7,150 nucleotides of DNA from positions 1 to 7,150 of the forward strand of contig JAJXTT010000090.1 in NCBI GenBank assembly GCA_021783525.1, written 5' to 3'. The DNA comes from Pseudomonadota bacterium (GTDB lineage: Bacteria; Pseudomonadota; Gammaproteobacteria; Burkholderiales; Gallionellaceae). Below, one piece after another: positions 1 to 5,491 of the stretch (position 1 is the stretch's first letter; each line of letters opens with the position of its first letter). The translations under genes were made by a program, and so were the position numbers. The notes under the pieces were generated by a model that saw nothing but the letters and a program-made list of their open reading frames with translations, had not been told where the DNA came from and ran no database searches.

Positions 1-1
1 C

Positions 2-655
2 GTCGCCAGCAAGTACGACATCATGAACGACCTCATGTCGGTCGGCCTGCACCGCATCTGGAAGCGCTTCGCCGTGGGCCTGGCCAATGTACATGAAGGC
101 CAGCGCGTGCTCGATATCGCGGGCGGCTCCGGCGACATCTCGCGACTGTTCCTGGACAAGGTCGGAAAGAGCGGCCAGGTCATCCTCACCGACATCAATA
201 ACGCCATGCTACGCGTTGGCCGCGACCGCTTGCTGGATGAGGGAAAGCCCACCCCTACCGCGCAATGCGACGCCGAGAAGTTGCCCTTCCCCGACAACTA
301 TTTCGACTGCGTCAGCATCGCCTTCGGCCTGCGCAACGTCACGCACAAGGATGCCGCGCTGCGCGAGATGCGCCGCGTGCTCAAGCCCGGTGGCCGGGTG
401 ATCGTGCTGGAATTCTCCAAGGTCGCCAAACCGCTGGAAAAGGCATACGACCTTTACTCGTTCAAGCTGCTACCCAAGATGGGCGAGCTCATCGCCAACG
501 ACGCCGACAGCTATCGCTACCTCGCCGAATCCATCCGCATGCACCCGGGACAGGAAGAACTGAAGCAGATGATGGTGGATGCGGGACTGGAGCGGGTTGA
601 GTATTTCAACATGACGGGCGGGGTAGTGGCGGTGCATCGCGGGTATAAGCTGTAA
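2..655 (+). CDS. ubiE: Ubiquinone/menaquinone biosynthesis C-methyltransferase UbiE (5' end outside window)
   Basis: UbiE is a cytosolic SAM-dependent methyltransferase that C-methylates the benzoquinol ring during ubiquinone synthesis (and demethylmenaquinol where menaquinone is made). The reading frame is open from base 2, and its first residues, VASKYDIMNDLMS, match the conserved UbiE stretch VAAKYDLMNDLMS, so the gene starts before the window and the ATG at 23 is internal. Visible family marks are the SAM-binding motif I VLDIAGGSGDIS, the acidic residue TDIN after strand 2, LPFPDNYFDC, FGLRNVT, RVLKPGGR, NDADSYRYLAESIRMHPGQ and the typical C-terminus VAVHRGYKL. About 217 residues are present; the E. 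coli protein has 251, so roughly 30 are missing. No terminator is seen after the stop, and the next gene begins 36 bp later. The identification is secure; only the N-terminus is unseen. Confidence 0.97.
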   Translation, partial: VASKYDIMNDLMSVGLHRIWKRFAVGLANVHEGQRVLDIAGGSGDISRLFLDKVGKSGQVILTDINNAMLRVGRDRLLDEGKPTPTAQCDAEKLPFPDNYFDCVSIAFGLRNVTHKDAALREMRRVLKPGGRVIVLEFSKVAKPLEKAYDLYSFKLLPKMGELIANDADSYRYLAESIRMHPGQEELKQMMVDAGLERVEYFNMTGGVVAVHRGYKL

Positions 656-691
656 CGCTGCATTTTCAATGCCTCGTTCAGTTATCACTTT

Positions 692-1231
692 ATGCGTTTT
701 CCTATATTTTTTCGACAAATGGGCTACCGCCTAATTAGGTTTGGAAATGCTTTTGATCGTCTATCTATCAAGATAATTGTTGGTGCTTCGTTCTTTTTAT
801 CGATTATTGCTCTGCTAATGGTTCTTATCCATTACGCTACAAATAATCAGTTCCAAACAGTGGGGTTTGTTGCGCTAACTCCACTGGCGATTTTAATTGG
901 CTTGAGCGGCCTAATGTATAACCGCACTAGGGCAATTGAAACGAGCTCGCAAAAGTTGCGAAGCCTTTATGCCGCTGAACGTTTAATGATTTCCTGCTAT
1001 TTCTATCTATTCGCCCTCATTCTTGGTTTTCTCGTAACTGTTTTGTTGCAACTCTTTTCTTTTCCCGGCCACGACTTATTGCTCGTAATGTATGCCCCGC
1101 CACTACTATTTTGTATGTTGGCGTTTGGGGAATTATTTTACGCAACGATTGCGGTGTTGCACCGCTCAACTCCTCGGCATTTCAATTTCGTAGTTCAAAT
1201 AACTAAACGATTATTCAAGGATTCACCATGA
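692..1231 (+). CDS. Unrecognised four-helix membrane protein, AT-rich gene
   Basis: I do not recognise the family. The 179-residue product has a basic N-terminus and four strongly hydrophobic stretches at about residues 26-48, 56-76, 98-123 and 128-156, so it is predicted to be an inner-membrane protein. A short polar loop (about 77-97, with NRTR and a Ser/Lys/Arg-rich part) separates helices 2 and 3, and the tail is basic (KRLFKD). I see no enzymatic motif and no signal peptidase site. Base composition differs sharply from its neighbours: two hand-counted 60-base lines (721-840) are about 38% GC, against about 67% for a line in ubiE, with many TTT, ATT, TTA and AAT codons. This suggests a recent arrival. 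The ATG at 692 has no clear ribosome binding site; the ATG at 719 is an alternative start and is no better. The stop TGA overlaps the ATG of the next gene (ATGA), and that gene's ribosome binding site lies inside this one, so the two are translationally linked. Confidence 0.75.
   Translation: MRFPIFFRQMGYRLIRFGNAFDRLSIKIIVGASFFLSIIALLMVLIHYATNNQFQTVGFVALTPLAILIGLSGLMYNRTRAIETSSQKLRSLYAAERLMISCYFYLFALILGFLVTVLLQLFSFPGHDLLLVMYAPPLLFCMLAFGELFYATIAVLHRSTPRHFNFVVQITKRLFKDSP
1217..1221 (+). promoter_or_regulatory. Ribosome binding site for the phnA/yjdM gene
   Basis: AAGGA lies 6 nt before the ATG at 1228. It sits within the last codons of the upstream membrane-protein gene, so it fixes the phnA start and implies that the two genes are on one message. 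Confidence 0.7.
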
Positions 1232-1569
1232 GCGCTTTACCCAAATGCCCCAAATGCAACTCCGAATACACCTACGAGGACGGCTCCAACTATGTCTGCC
1301 CCGAGTGCGCGCATGAGTGGCCGAAAGATGCTCCCGCCGATAACGGCGAACAGGCCAAGGTGTTCAAGGACGCCTTCGGCAACGTGCTGGTCGACGGTGA
1401 TTCGGTCACGGTGATCAAGGACCTGAAGATCAAGGGGTCGTCTTCGGTGGTGAAGGTCGGGACCAAGGTGAAGAACATCCGCCTGGTGGATGGCGACCAC
1501 GACATCGATTGCAGGATCGACGGCATCGGTGCGATGCAGTTGAAGACGGAGTTTGTCAAAAAGGCGTAG
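1228..1569 (+). CDS. yjdM: PhnA/YjdM family zinc-ribbon protein
   Basis: This 113-residue protein is a close relative of E. coli YjdM (formerly PhnA). It has an N-terminal zinc ribbon with cysteines at residues 7, 10, 24 and 27 (CPKC and CPEC pairs separated by NSEYTYEDGSNYV). The second half is the PhnA domain, with the conserved runs DGDSVTVIKDLKIKGSSS, KVGTKVKNIRLVDGDHDIDC and a LKTEFVKKA end. Length and both ends fit the family. The phosphonate name is historical: in E. coli the gene lies beside the phn operon but is not required for phosphonate use, and no C-P lyase genes are visible here. The true function is unknown; nucleic-acid or metal binding would suit the zinc ribbon, but that is inference. 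The start is fixed by an AAGGA site 6 nt upstream, and the gene overlaps the preceding membrane-protein gene by 4 bp. Confidence 0.95.
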   Translation: MSALPKCPKCNSEYTYEDGSNYVCPECAHEWPKDAPADNGEQAKVFKDAFGNVLVDGDSVTVIKDLKIKGSSSVVKVGTKVKNIRLVDGDHDIDCRIDGIGAMQLKTEFVKKA

Positions 1570-1590
1570 GTGGCCGGTCATGGTTCGATC

Positions 1591-1629
1591 CTTCGACAAG
1601 CTCAGGACAGGCTGAGCTCAGGGCGAACG
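1591..1629 (+). repeat. Dispersed palindromic (REP-like) repeat after phnA, with trailing T run
   Basis: The sequence begins CCTTCGACAAGCTCAGGAC and ends GCTGAGCTCAGGGCGAACG. AGCTCAG (1599-1605) and CTGAGCT (1612-1618) form a perfect 7-bp stem around the loop GACAGG, and TTCG (1592-1595) can pair with CGAA (1624-1627) beyond an internal loop. CTGAGCTCAG (1612-1621) is itself a perfect 10-bp palindrome. From memory, this 'TTCGACAAGCTCAGGACAGG' type of sequence is a widespread interspersed repeat in many bacterial genomes, often mistranslated as STSSGQAELRAN or CPELVEG. A run of seven T (1632-1638) follows after 4 nt, so the element might also act as a weak transcription terminator after phnA. 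It starts 21 bp after the phnA stop. Confidence 0.75.
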
Positions 1630-1660
1630 ACTTTTTTTGTTTCGTTGATGGAATTTCAAA

Positions 1661-1849
1661 ATGGGTGGCTGGGGTTGTCCGCATGAGGTTGATGGGAAGT
1701 GCCAGAAGGTGCTGAACAAGCCCTGCGACATCGGCATGAAGGGTTGCGTGCTGGCGGGCCGTTTCCGGTTTGCCGATCCCGGCAAGAACCGCCCCAAAAA
1801 GACGCCGCACACTCAGGCCGCGGAGATGCCTTCCACAGGCGATGACTAG
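1661..1849 (+). CDS. Small four-cysteine protein (62 aa), conserved hypothetical
   Basis: The product is a soluble 62-residue protein with no signal peptide or membrane segment. It begins MGGWGCPHEVDGKC and continues to KPCDIGMKGCVLAGRFRF; the cysteines are at residues 6, 14, 22 and 29, with a His at 8. The last 25 residues are polar and basic (GKNRPKK), probably unstructured. I recall short proteins of this kind (WGCPHE...C...PCDPGMKGCVL.GRF.F) as conserved hypotheticals in Proteobacteria, but know no function. Four cysteines in 24 residues suggest a zinc or iron-sulfur site, which is inference. The ATG at 1661 has only a weak upstream GGA at 1650-1652. The frame ends in TAG at 1847-1849, overlapping the rluA start by 8 bp, so the two are probably co-translated. 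No second gene competes for most of its length. Confidence 0.7.
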   Translation: MGGWGCPHEVDGKCQKVLNKPCDIGMKGCVLAGRFRFADPGKNRPKKTPHTQAAEMPSTGDD

Positions 1850-2522
1850 CAATAGCTCTCTTGATTTGGTTTACCAGGATGATTGCCTGCTGATGGTGAA
1901 CAAGCCAGCCGGTTTGCTGGCCGTGCCGGGACGCGGCGCAGACAAGCAGGACTGCCTTTCCTCGCGACTCCAACGCGAGTTTCCCGATGCCATGGTCGTG
2001 CACAGGCTGGACATGTCGACTTCCGGCCTGATGGTGTTCGCGCGCGGGGCCTGGATGCAGCGCCGTCTGTCGCAGATGTTCCAAGGGCGTGAGGTGAAAA
2101 AGCGCTATGAGGCCCTGGTCACGGGCAGGCTGGAACCGGAAACGGGCGAGATCAACCTGCCCATTGTCGCCGACTGGCCGAACCGACCCTTGAGTAAAAT
2201 CGATGCAGAATTGGGCAAGTCCTCGCAGACGCGCTACCGGACTGTACAGGTCGATGGCCCCGGTGATTTAGGACATTCACCCATCAACGGGCGCGTGGGG
2301 AGCGGTTTGCTTGAAGCCACCCGCGTCGAACTGGAACCCGTGACCGGCCGCACTCACCAGCTGCGCCTGCACATGTCCGCCATCGGGCATCCCATACTCG
2401 GCGATGCGCTGTATGGCGATGCTGCCAGCGCGCCGCGCCTGATGTTGCACGCCACCAGGCTGGAATTCTTGCATCCGCTGACCGGTGCGCCCTTGCATTT
2501 CGCCTGCCCACCCCCATTTTGA
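1842..2522 (+). CDS. rluA: RluA family pseudouridine synthase (23S rRNA U746 / tRNA U32 type)
   Basis: RluA converts uridine to pseudouridine in the cytosol, in E. coli at position 746 of 23S rRNA and position 32 of several tRNAs. The 226-residue product (219 in E. coli) shows VNKPAGLLAVPG near residues 19-30, the catalytic motif HRLDMSTSG with Asp57, VKKRYEALV, the RluA-type signature ADWPNRP, then VTGRTHQLRLHMSAIGHPILGD and the LHA...F.HP end. The ADWPNRP stretch points to RluA rather than RluC, RluD or TruC. A loop of roughly 12-15 extra residues (GPGDLGHSPINGRVGSG) precedes the strand leading to VTGRTHQLR. I chose ATG 1842 because it gives the family length and starts just before LDLVYQDDCLLMVNKP. 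The upstream in-frame ATG at 1770 would add 24 basic residues read across the small four-cysteine gene. No good ribosome binding site precedes 1842, so translational coupling to that gene is likely. Confidence 0.93.
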   Translation: MTSNSSLDLVYQDDCLLMVNKPAGLLAVPGRGADKQDCLSSRLQREFPDAMVVHRLDMSTSGLMVFARGAWMQRRLSQMFQGREVKKRYEALVTGRLEPETGEINLPIVADWPNRPLSKIDAELGKSSQTRYRTVQVDGPGDLGHSPINGRVGSGLLEATRVELEPVTGRTHQLRLHMSAIGHPILGDALYGDAASAPRLMLHATRLEFLHPLTGAPLHFACPPPF

Positions 2523-2560
2523 AACTCGAATAACAAGGAACGCCGGATTCCGGTCTGGCC

Positions 2561-2566
2561 TATAAT
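2561..2566 (+). promoter_or_regulatory. Candidate -10 element upstream of the 124-aa membrane-anchored gene
   Basis: A perfect TATAAT lies 32 nt before the ATG at 2599, within the 76-bp gap after rluA. No good -35 hexamer is seen at the usual 16-18 bp spacing and the TG of an extended -10 is absent, so promoter activity is only plausible. If it is used, transcription starts near 2573, which supports the ATG at 2599 over the one at 2566. Confidence 0.4.
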
Positions 2567-2598
2567 TGGTTTCGTTTCTCACTTTTTTGGAATTCAAC

Positions 2599-2973
2599 AT
2601 GGCGTTGCCAAAAGGCTTTCTGACTGCAGTTGTGGCTCTTGTCGTTGTCATATTTGCTATCTTTGCCGGCTATATCTGGGTCGCCCTGAACTGGAGCTAC
2701 TCGGAAGGCGAACGCGCCGGATTCATGCAAAAGTTGTCGAAAAAAGGCTGGATGTGCAAAACGTGGGAAGGCGAGCTATCCCTGGTTGCCCTTCCGGGCG
2801 CCGCGCCCGAGAAATTCCTGTTCACCGTGCGCGATGATGAAGTGGCTGCCAGGATCAATCAGCAAGTCGGTCAGCGCGTCTCGCTGACTTACGAAGAACA
2901 CCGGGGCTTGCCCACGACCTGTTTCGGCGACACCGGGTATTTCGTCACCGGCGTAAGGCTCGTATCTCCCTGA
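2599..2973 (+). CDS. Membrane-anchored conserved hypothetical protein (124 aa)
   Basis: The protein has one N-terminal transmembrane segment (about residues 8-30, Ala/Val/Ile/Phe-rich) after a short MALPKG start, and then a soluble domain of about 95 residues. The soluble part contains SEGERAGFMQKLSKKGWMCKTWEGEL, split here by eye into a Gly/Arg-rich and a Trp/Lys-rich block, then FLFTVRDDEVAARINQ and YEEHRGLPTTCFGDTGYFV. Cysteines at residues 53 and 108 could pair if the domain is periplasmic. I recall homologues with the GWxCKTWEGEL stretch in Beta- and Gammaproteobacteria, some wrongly labelled 6-phosphogluconate dehydrogenase; nothing here resembles that enzyme. Function is unknown. I prefer ATG 2599 to the upstream in-frame ATG at 2566, because 2566 overlaps a TATAAT box and the 2599 start gives a clean membrane anchor. 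The ribosome binding site is weak (TTGGAA, about 8 nt upstream). Confidence 0.8.
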   Translation: MALPKGFLTAVVALVVVIFAIFAGYIWVALNWSYSEGERAGFMQKLSKKGWMCKTWEGELSLVALPGAAPEKFLFTVRDDEVAARINQQVGQRVSLTYEEHRGLPTTCFGDTGYFVTGVRLVSP

Positions 2974-3015
2974 TAATATGACTGTAATCCGTCATCTGTA
3001 GCATCGTGGACCGGG

Positions 3016-3024
3016 TGCTATACT
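3016..3024 (+). promoter_or_regulatory. Candidate extended -10 promoter for the Tim44-like gene
   Basis: TGCTATACT combines the extended -10 TGn with TATACT, a 5/6 match to TATAAT. It lies 39 nt upstream of the ATG at 3064 in the 90-bp gap after the previous gene. The -35 region at 17-bp spacing (CTGTAG) is poor, as is common for extended -10 promoters. A short inverted repeat, ATGAC (2978-2982) and GTCAT (2991-2995), lies just upstream and could be an operator or chance. Confidence 0.5.
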
Positions 3025-3053
3025 GCGCTCCGCTTCGAATCTCCCCACTTTAT

Positions 3054-3058
3054 GAGGA
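3054..3058 (+). promoter_or_regulatory. Ribosome binding site that fixes the Tim44-like start
   Basis: GAGGA lies 5 nt before ATG 3064. An in-frame ATG at 3052 overlaps this site and has no ribosome binding site of its own, so 3064 is the better start. Confidence 0.75.
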
Positions 3059-3063
3059 ATCAC

Positions 3064-3897
3064 ATGAAACGTTTTGTACTCTTGTTGACCATCGTTCTGA
3101 CCAGCATGTCTTTGCTCGCTAGCAGCGCTGAAGCCAAGCGCTTCGGCGGCGGCAGCAGCTTCGGGAAACAGCGCACCATGAGCGCGCCCGCGCAAAATCT
3201 GCCTGCAGCAGCGCCCGCCCCGATACCTTCGCAACCGGGCGTCGCACCCCAACCCGCCGGCAACAGATGGCTCGGTCCCCTGGCGGGTCTGGCGATCGGC
3301 GCCGGTCTGGGCGCGATGTTCGCCGGCGGCGGGATGGGTGGGGGAATGGGCTCCATCCTGATGATGATCCTGGCCGGGGTGGCCATGATGTTCCTGGTCT
3401 CCATGTTCCGCCGCAAACAGGAACCCGCGATGCAATATTCGGGAGCCAGCGCACCTTATGGCGGCGTGCAGGAGCCCGTCCGGCAGTCTTATGGCGGTAG
3501 CGCGGCGCCTGTTGCGGCTGCCAACATTCCCGCCGACTTCCCCGTAGAGAGCTTCCTGCGCAGCGCCAAGACTTCGTTCATCCGCCTGCAGGCCGCAAAT
3601 GACCGCAAGGACCTGGACGACATCCGCGAGTACACGACGCCGGAGATGTTTGCCGAGGTTTCCATGCAGCTGCAGGAGCGCGGCGACGCGCCGCAGAAAA
3701 CCGATGTGGTTACACTGAACGCCGATCTGCTCGAAGTGGTCACCGAGAACGACCACGCCATCGCCAGCGTGCGCATGAGCGGCCAGCTGCGCGAAAACAA
3801 CGGTACGCCGGAAAGCTTCGACGAGATATGGCACGTTCAGAAAAGCCTCAAGGACAACAAGGCGGTCTGGCTGCTGGCTGGAATACAGCAGGTTTGA
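3064..3897 (+). CDS. Tim44-like domain protein, exported and membrane-associated
   Basis: The 277-residue product begins with a clear signal peptide: MKRF, a hydrophobic core, and a likely cut after Ala22-Glu23-Ala24. A Gly/Ser stretch (KRFGGGSSFGKQRTMSAP) and an Ala/Pro-rich linker follow. Residues about 69-115 are Gly/Ala/Met-rich and hydrophobic, ending in FRRKQ, consistent with one or two membrane passes. After a Gly/Tyr/Pro linker, residues about 157-277 form a Tim44/MrpL45-like domain (FLRSAKTSFIRLQAANDRKDLDDIREYTTPEMF, seen here in pieces, then SFDEIWHVQK and VWLLAGIQQV). The mitochondrial relative tethers the import motor to the inner membrane; the bacterial role is not established. 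Such genes sit near ubiB in Betaproteobacteria, as far as I recall. Here the gene has its own candidate promoter and a strong terminator, so it may be a single-gene unit. The domain call is from pattern recognition. Confidence 0.85.
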   Translation: MKRFVLLLTIVLTSMSLLASSAEAKRFGGGSSFGKQRTMSAPAQNLPAAAPAPIPSQPGVAPQPAGNRWLGPLAGLAIGAGLGAMFAGGGMGGGMGSILMMILAGVAMMFLVSMFRRKQEPAMQYSGASAPYGGVQEPVRQSYGGSAAPVAAANIPADFPVESFLRSAKTSFIRLQAANDRKDLDDIREYTTPEMFAEVSMQLQERGDAPQKTDVVTLNADLLEVVTENDHAIASVRMSGQLRENNGTPESFDEIWHVQKSLKDNKAVWLLAGIQQV

Positions 3898-3919
3898 TTC
3901 CAAAGTAAAGTAAACTGGA

Positions 3920-3950
3920 GGGCATGGCGGCATCCGCCGTGCCCTTTTTT
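3920..3950 (+). terminator. Intrinsic terminator after the Tim44-like gene
   Basis: GGGCATGGCGG (3920-3930) pairs with CCGCCGTGCCC (3934-3944) as an 11-bp GC-rich stem with one T-G wobble and a 3-nt loop. Six T (3945-3950) follow directly. The hairpin starts 22 nt after the stop codon at 3897, and its T tract ends 17 nt before the ubiB ATG. Confidence 0.9.
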
Positions 3951-3967
3951 ATTTGAACTCTTTGTAA

Positions 3968-5491
3968 ATGCGTTTTTTCCGCTTACTCAAGATCATTTTC
4001 GTCGTTCTCCGTTTCGGCCTGGACGAGTTCCTGCTGGCGCATGACCGCACGAGCTGGCTGCTCCGTCCGATCAACTGGCTGTTGTTCTTCCGCGATACCT
4101 CCCGCCCGCGTGCGGAACGCCTGCGTTTGGCGCTGGAGGCACTGGGTCCCATCTTCGTCAAGTTTGGCCAGCTGCTTTCAACGCGCCGTGACTTGATCCC
4201 CACCGACATCGCCGATGAACTGGCCAAGCTGCAAGACCGGGTCCCGCCTTTTCCGTCAGCTCAGGCCGTAGCGTTGCTTGAACAGGCATATGGCAAAAGG
4301 CTGAACGCGGTCTTTGCCGAATTCGACGAGACGCCCGAGGCCAGCGCGTCGGTTGCGCAGGTGCATTTCGCCGTGCTGCCGGACGGGCGCGAGGTGGCCG
4401 TCAAAATCCTGCGCCCCGGCATATTGAACGTCATTGAACACGACATTGCACTGCTGCAGATCTGCGCGGGCCTGATCGAACGCTGGTCGGAAGACGGCAA
4501 GCGCCTGAAGCCGAAGCTGGTCGTCGCGGAGTTCGACAAGTACCTGCATGACGAACTCGACATGATGCGCGAGTCGGCCAACGCCAGCCAGCTTCGGCGC
4601 AACTTTGCCGATGCCAAATTGCTGCTCGTGCCGGAAGTACACTGGGATTGGTGTTCCGCCCAGGTGATGGTGATGGAGCGCATGCATGGCATCCCTATCA
4701 GCCAGATCGGGGCGTTGCGCGAGGCGGGGATCGATCTGTCCACGCTGGCTGCGAACGGCGTGGAGATCTTCTATACGCAGGTGTTCCGTGACGGCTTTTT
4801 CCATGCCGACATGCATCCCGGCAACATCCTGGTGGCGCACGATGGCCGCTATGTGGCGCTGGATTTCGGCATCATGGGCACACTGACGGTCACCGACAAG
4901 AATTATCTCGCGCAGAATTTCATCGCTTTCTTCAACCGCGATTACAAGCGCGTGGCCGAACTGCATATCGAATCGGGCTGGGCGCCGGCGCATACCCGTG
5001 TGGACGAATTCGAAGCCGCGATCCGCTCGGTATGCGAACCGATCTTTGACAAGCCCTTGCGCGAGGTTTCGTTCGGAAAGATATTGCTGCGGTTGTTCCA
5101 GACCTCGCGCCGCTTCGGCATCGAGATCCAGCCGCAACTGGTATTGCTGCAAAAGACCTTGCTCAACATCGAAGGCCTGGGACTGCAACTCGATCCCGAG
5201 CTCGATCTCTGGAAGACGGCGAAGCCTTGGCTGGAACGCTGGATGAGCGAACAGGTCGGCTGGCGCGGTTTCATCAAGGCCCTGCGCACCGAAGCGCCGC
5301 GCTATGCGACCTTGCTGCCGCAACTGCCGCGCCTGCTGCATCAGCGCCTGAATCAGGACGTTGCTGCCCAGACCGCGCCGCTGCTGCGGGAGATGTTGCT
5401 GCAACAAAAAACGCGCAATGCCTGGTTGTCGGTTATTGCGCTCCTGCTGGGTATTTCGCTGATCTTCGCGGTCTACGCCTGGTTCGTCTAG
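3968..5491 (+). CDS. ubiB: UbiB atypical kinase/ATPase of ubiquinone biosynthesis
   Basis: UbiB belongs to the ABC1/ADCK/UbiB family of protein-kinase-like proteins. It is membrane-bound, shows ATPase activity and supports ubiquinone synthesis, probably by helping handle lipid intermediates. The 507-residue product has the family KxGQ motif at 65-68 within FVKFGQLLSTRRDLIP, the Ala-rich nucleotide loop ASASVAQVH (125-133), the ATP-site lysine in AVKILRP (Lys146), the catalytic-loop equivalent HADMHPGN (279-286) and the metal-binding DFG (299-301). One strong transmembrane helix closes the C-terminus (about 484-507). The E. coli protein has 546 residues and two C-terminal helices, so the tail is shorter here. 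The start is fixed because a TAA codon immediately precedes the ATG in frame, yet no Shine-Dalgarno sequence is visible. Its stop TAG shares a CTAG with the stop of the convergent parA-like gene. Confidence 0.96.
   Translation: MRFFRLLKIIFVVLRFGLDEFLLAHDRTSWLLRPINWLLFFRDTSRPRAERLRLALEALGPIFVKFGQLLSTRRDLIPTDIADELAKLQDRVPPFPSAQAVALLEQAYGKRLNAVFAEFDETPEASASVAQVHFAVLPDGREVAVKILRPGILNVIEHDIALLQICAGLIERWSEDGKRLKPKLVVAEFDKYLHDELDMMRESANASQLRRNFADAKLLLVPEVHWDWCSAQVMVMERMHGIPISQIGALREAGIDLSTLAANGVEIFYTQVFRDGFFHADMHPGNILVAHDGRYVALDFGIMGTLTVTDKNYLAQNFIAFFNRDYKRVAELHIESGWAPAHTRVDEFEAAIRSVCEPIFDKPLREVSFGKILLRLFQTSRRFGIEIQPQLVLLQKTLLNIEGLGLQLDPELDLWKTAKPWLERWMSEQVGWRGFIKALRTEAPRYATLLPQLPRLLHQRLNQDVAAQTAPLLREMLLQQKTRNAWLSVIALLLGISLIFAVYAWFV

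Noticed and set aside
1228..1569. Phosphonate-degradation locus suggested by the name phnA
   Set aside because: No C-P lyase, phosphonate transporter or phosphonoacetate hydrolase gene is present. The zinc-ribbon PhnA/YjdM family is not shown to act on phosphonates.
1509..1715. Short open frames (both strands) across 1509-1852 that contain the translated repeat
   Set aside because: They are readings through the palindromic repeat (STSSGQAELRAN or CPELVEG type), not genes. I kept only the four-cysteine frame at 1661-1849.
1770..1841. Longer N-terminus for RluA from the ATG at 1770
   Set aside because: It would add 24 Arg/Pro-rich residues read out of frame across the four-cysteine gene, and homologues start near 1842.
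3894..3916. Possible ubiB promoter (TTGATT with TAAACT)
   Set aside because: The two hexamers are only 11 bp apart and no other -35 fits at normal spacing, so I do not report a promoter.
2992..3933. Open frame of 313 codons on the minus strand opposite the Tim44-like gene
   Set aside because: It is antisense to a gene with signal peptide, ribosome binding site and terminator, its translation is low-complexity, and it would have to cross the terminator hairpin.
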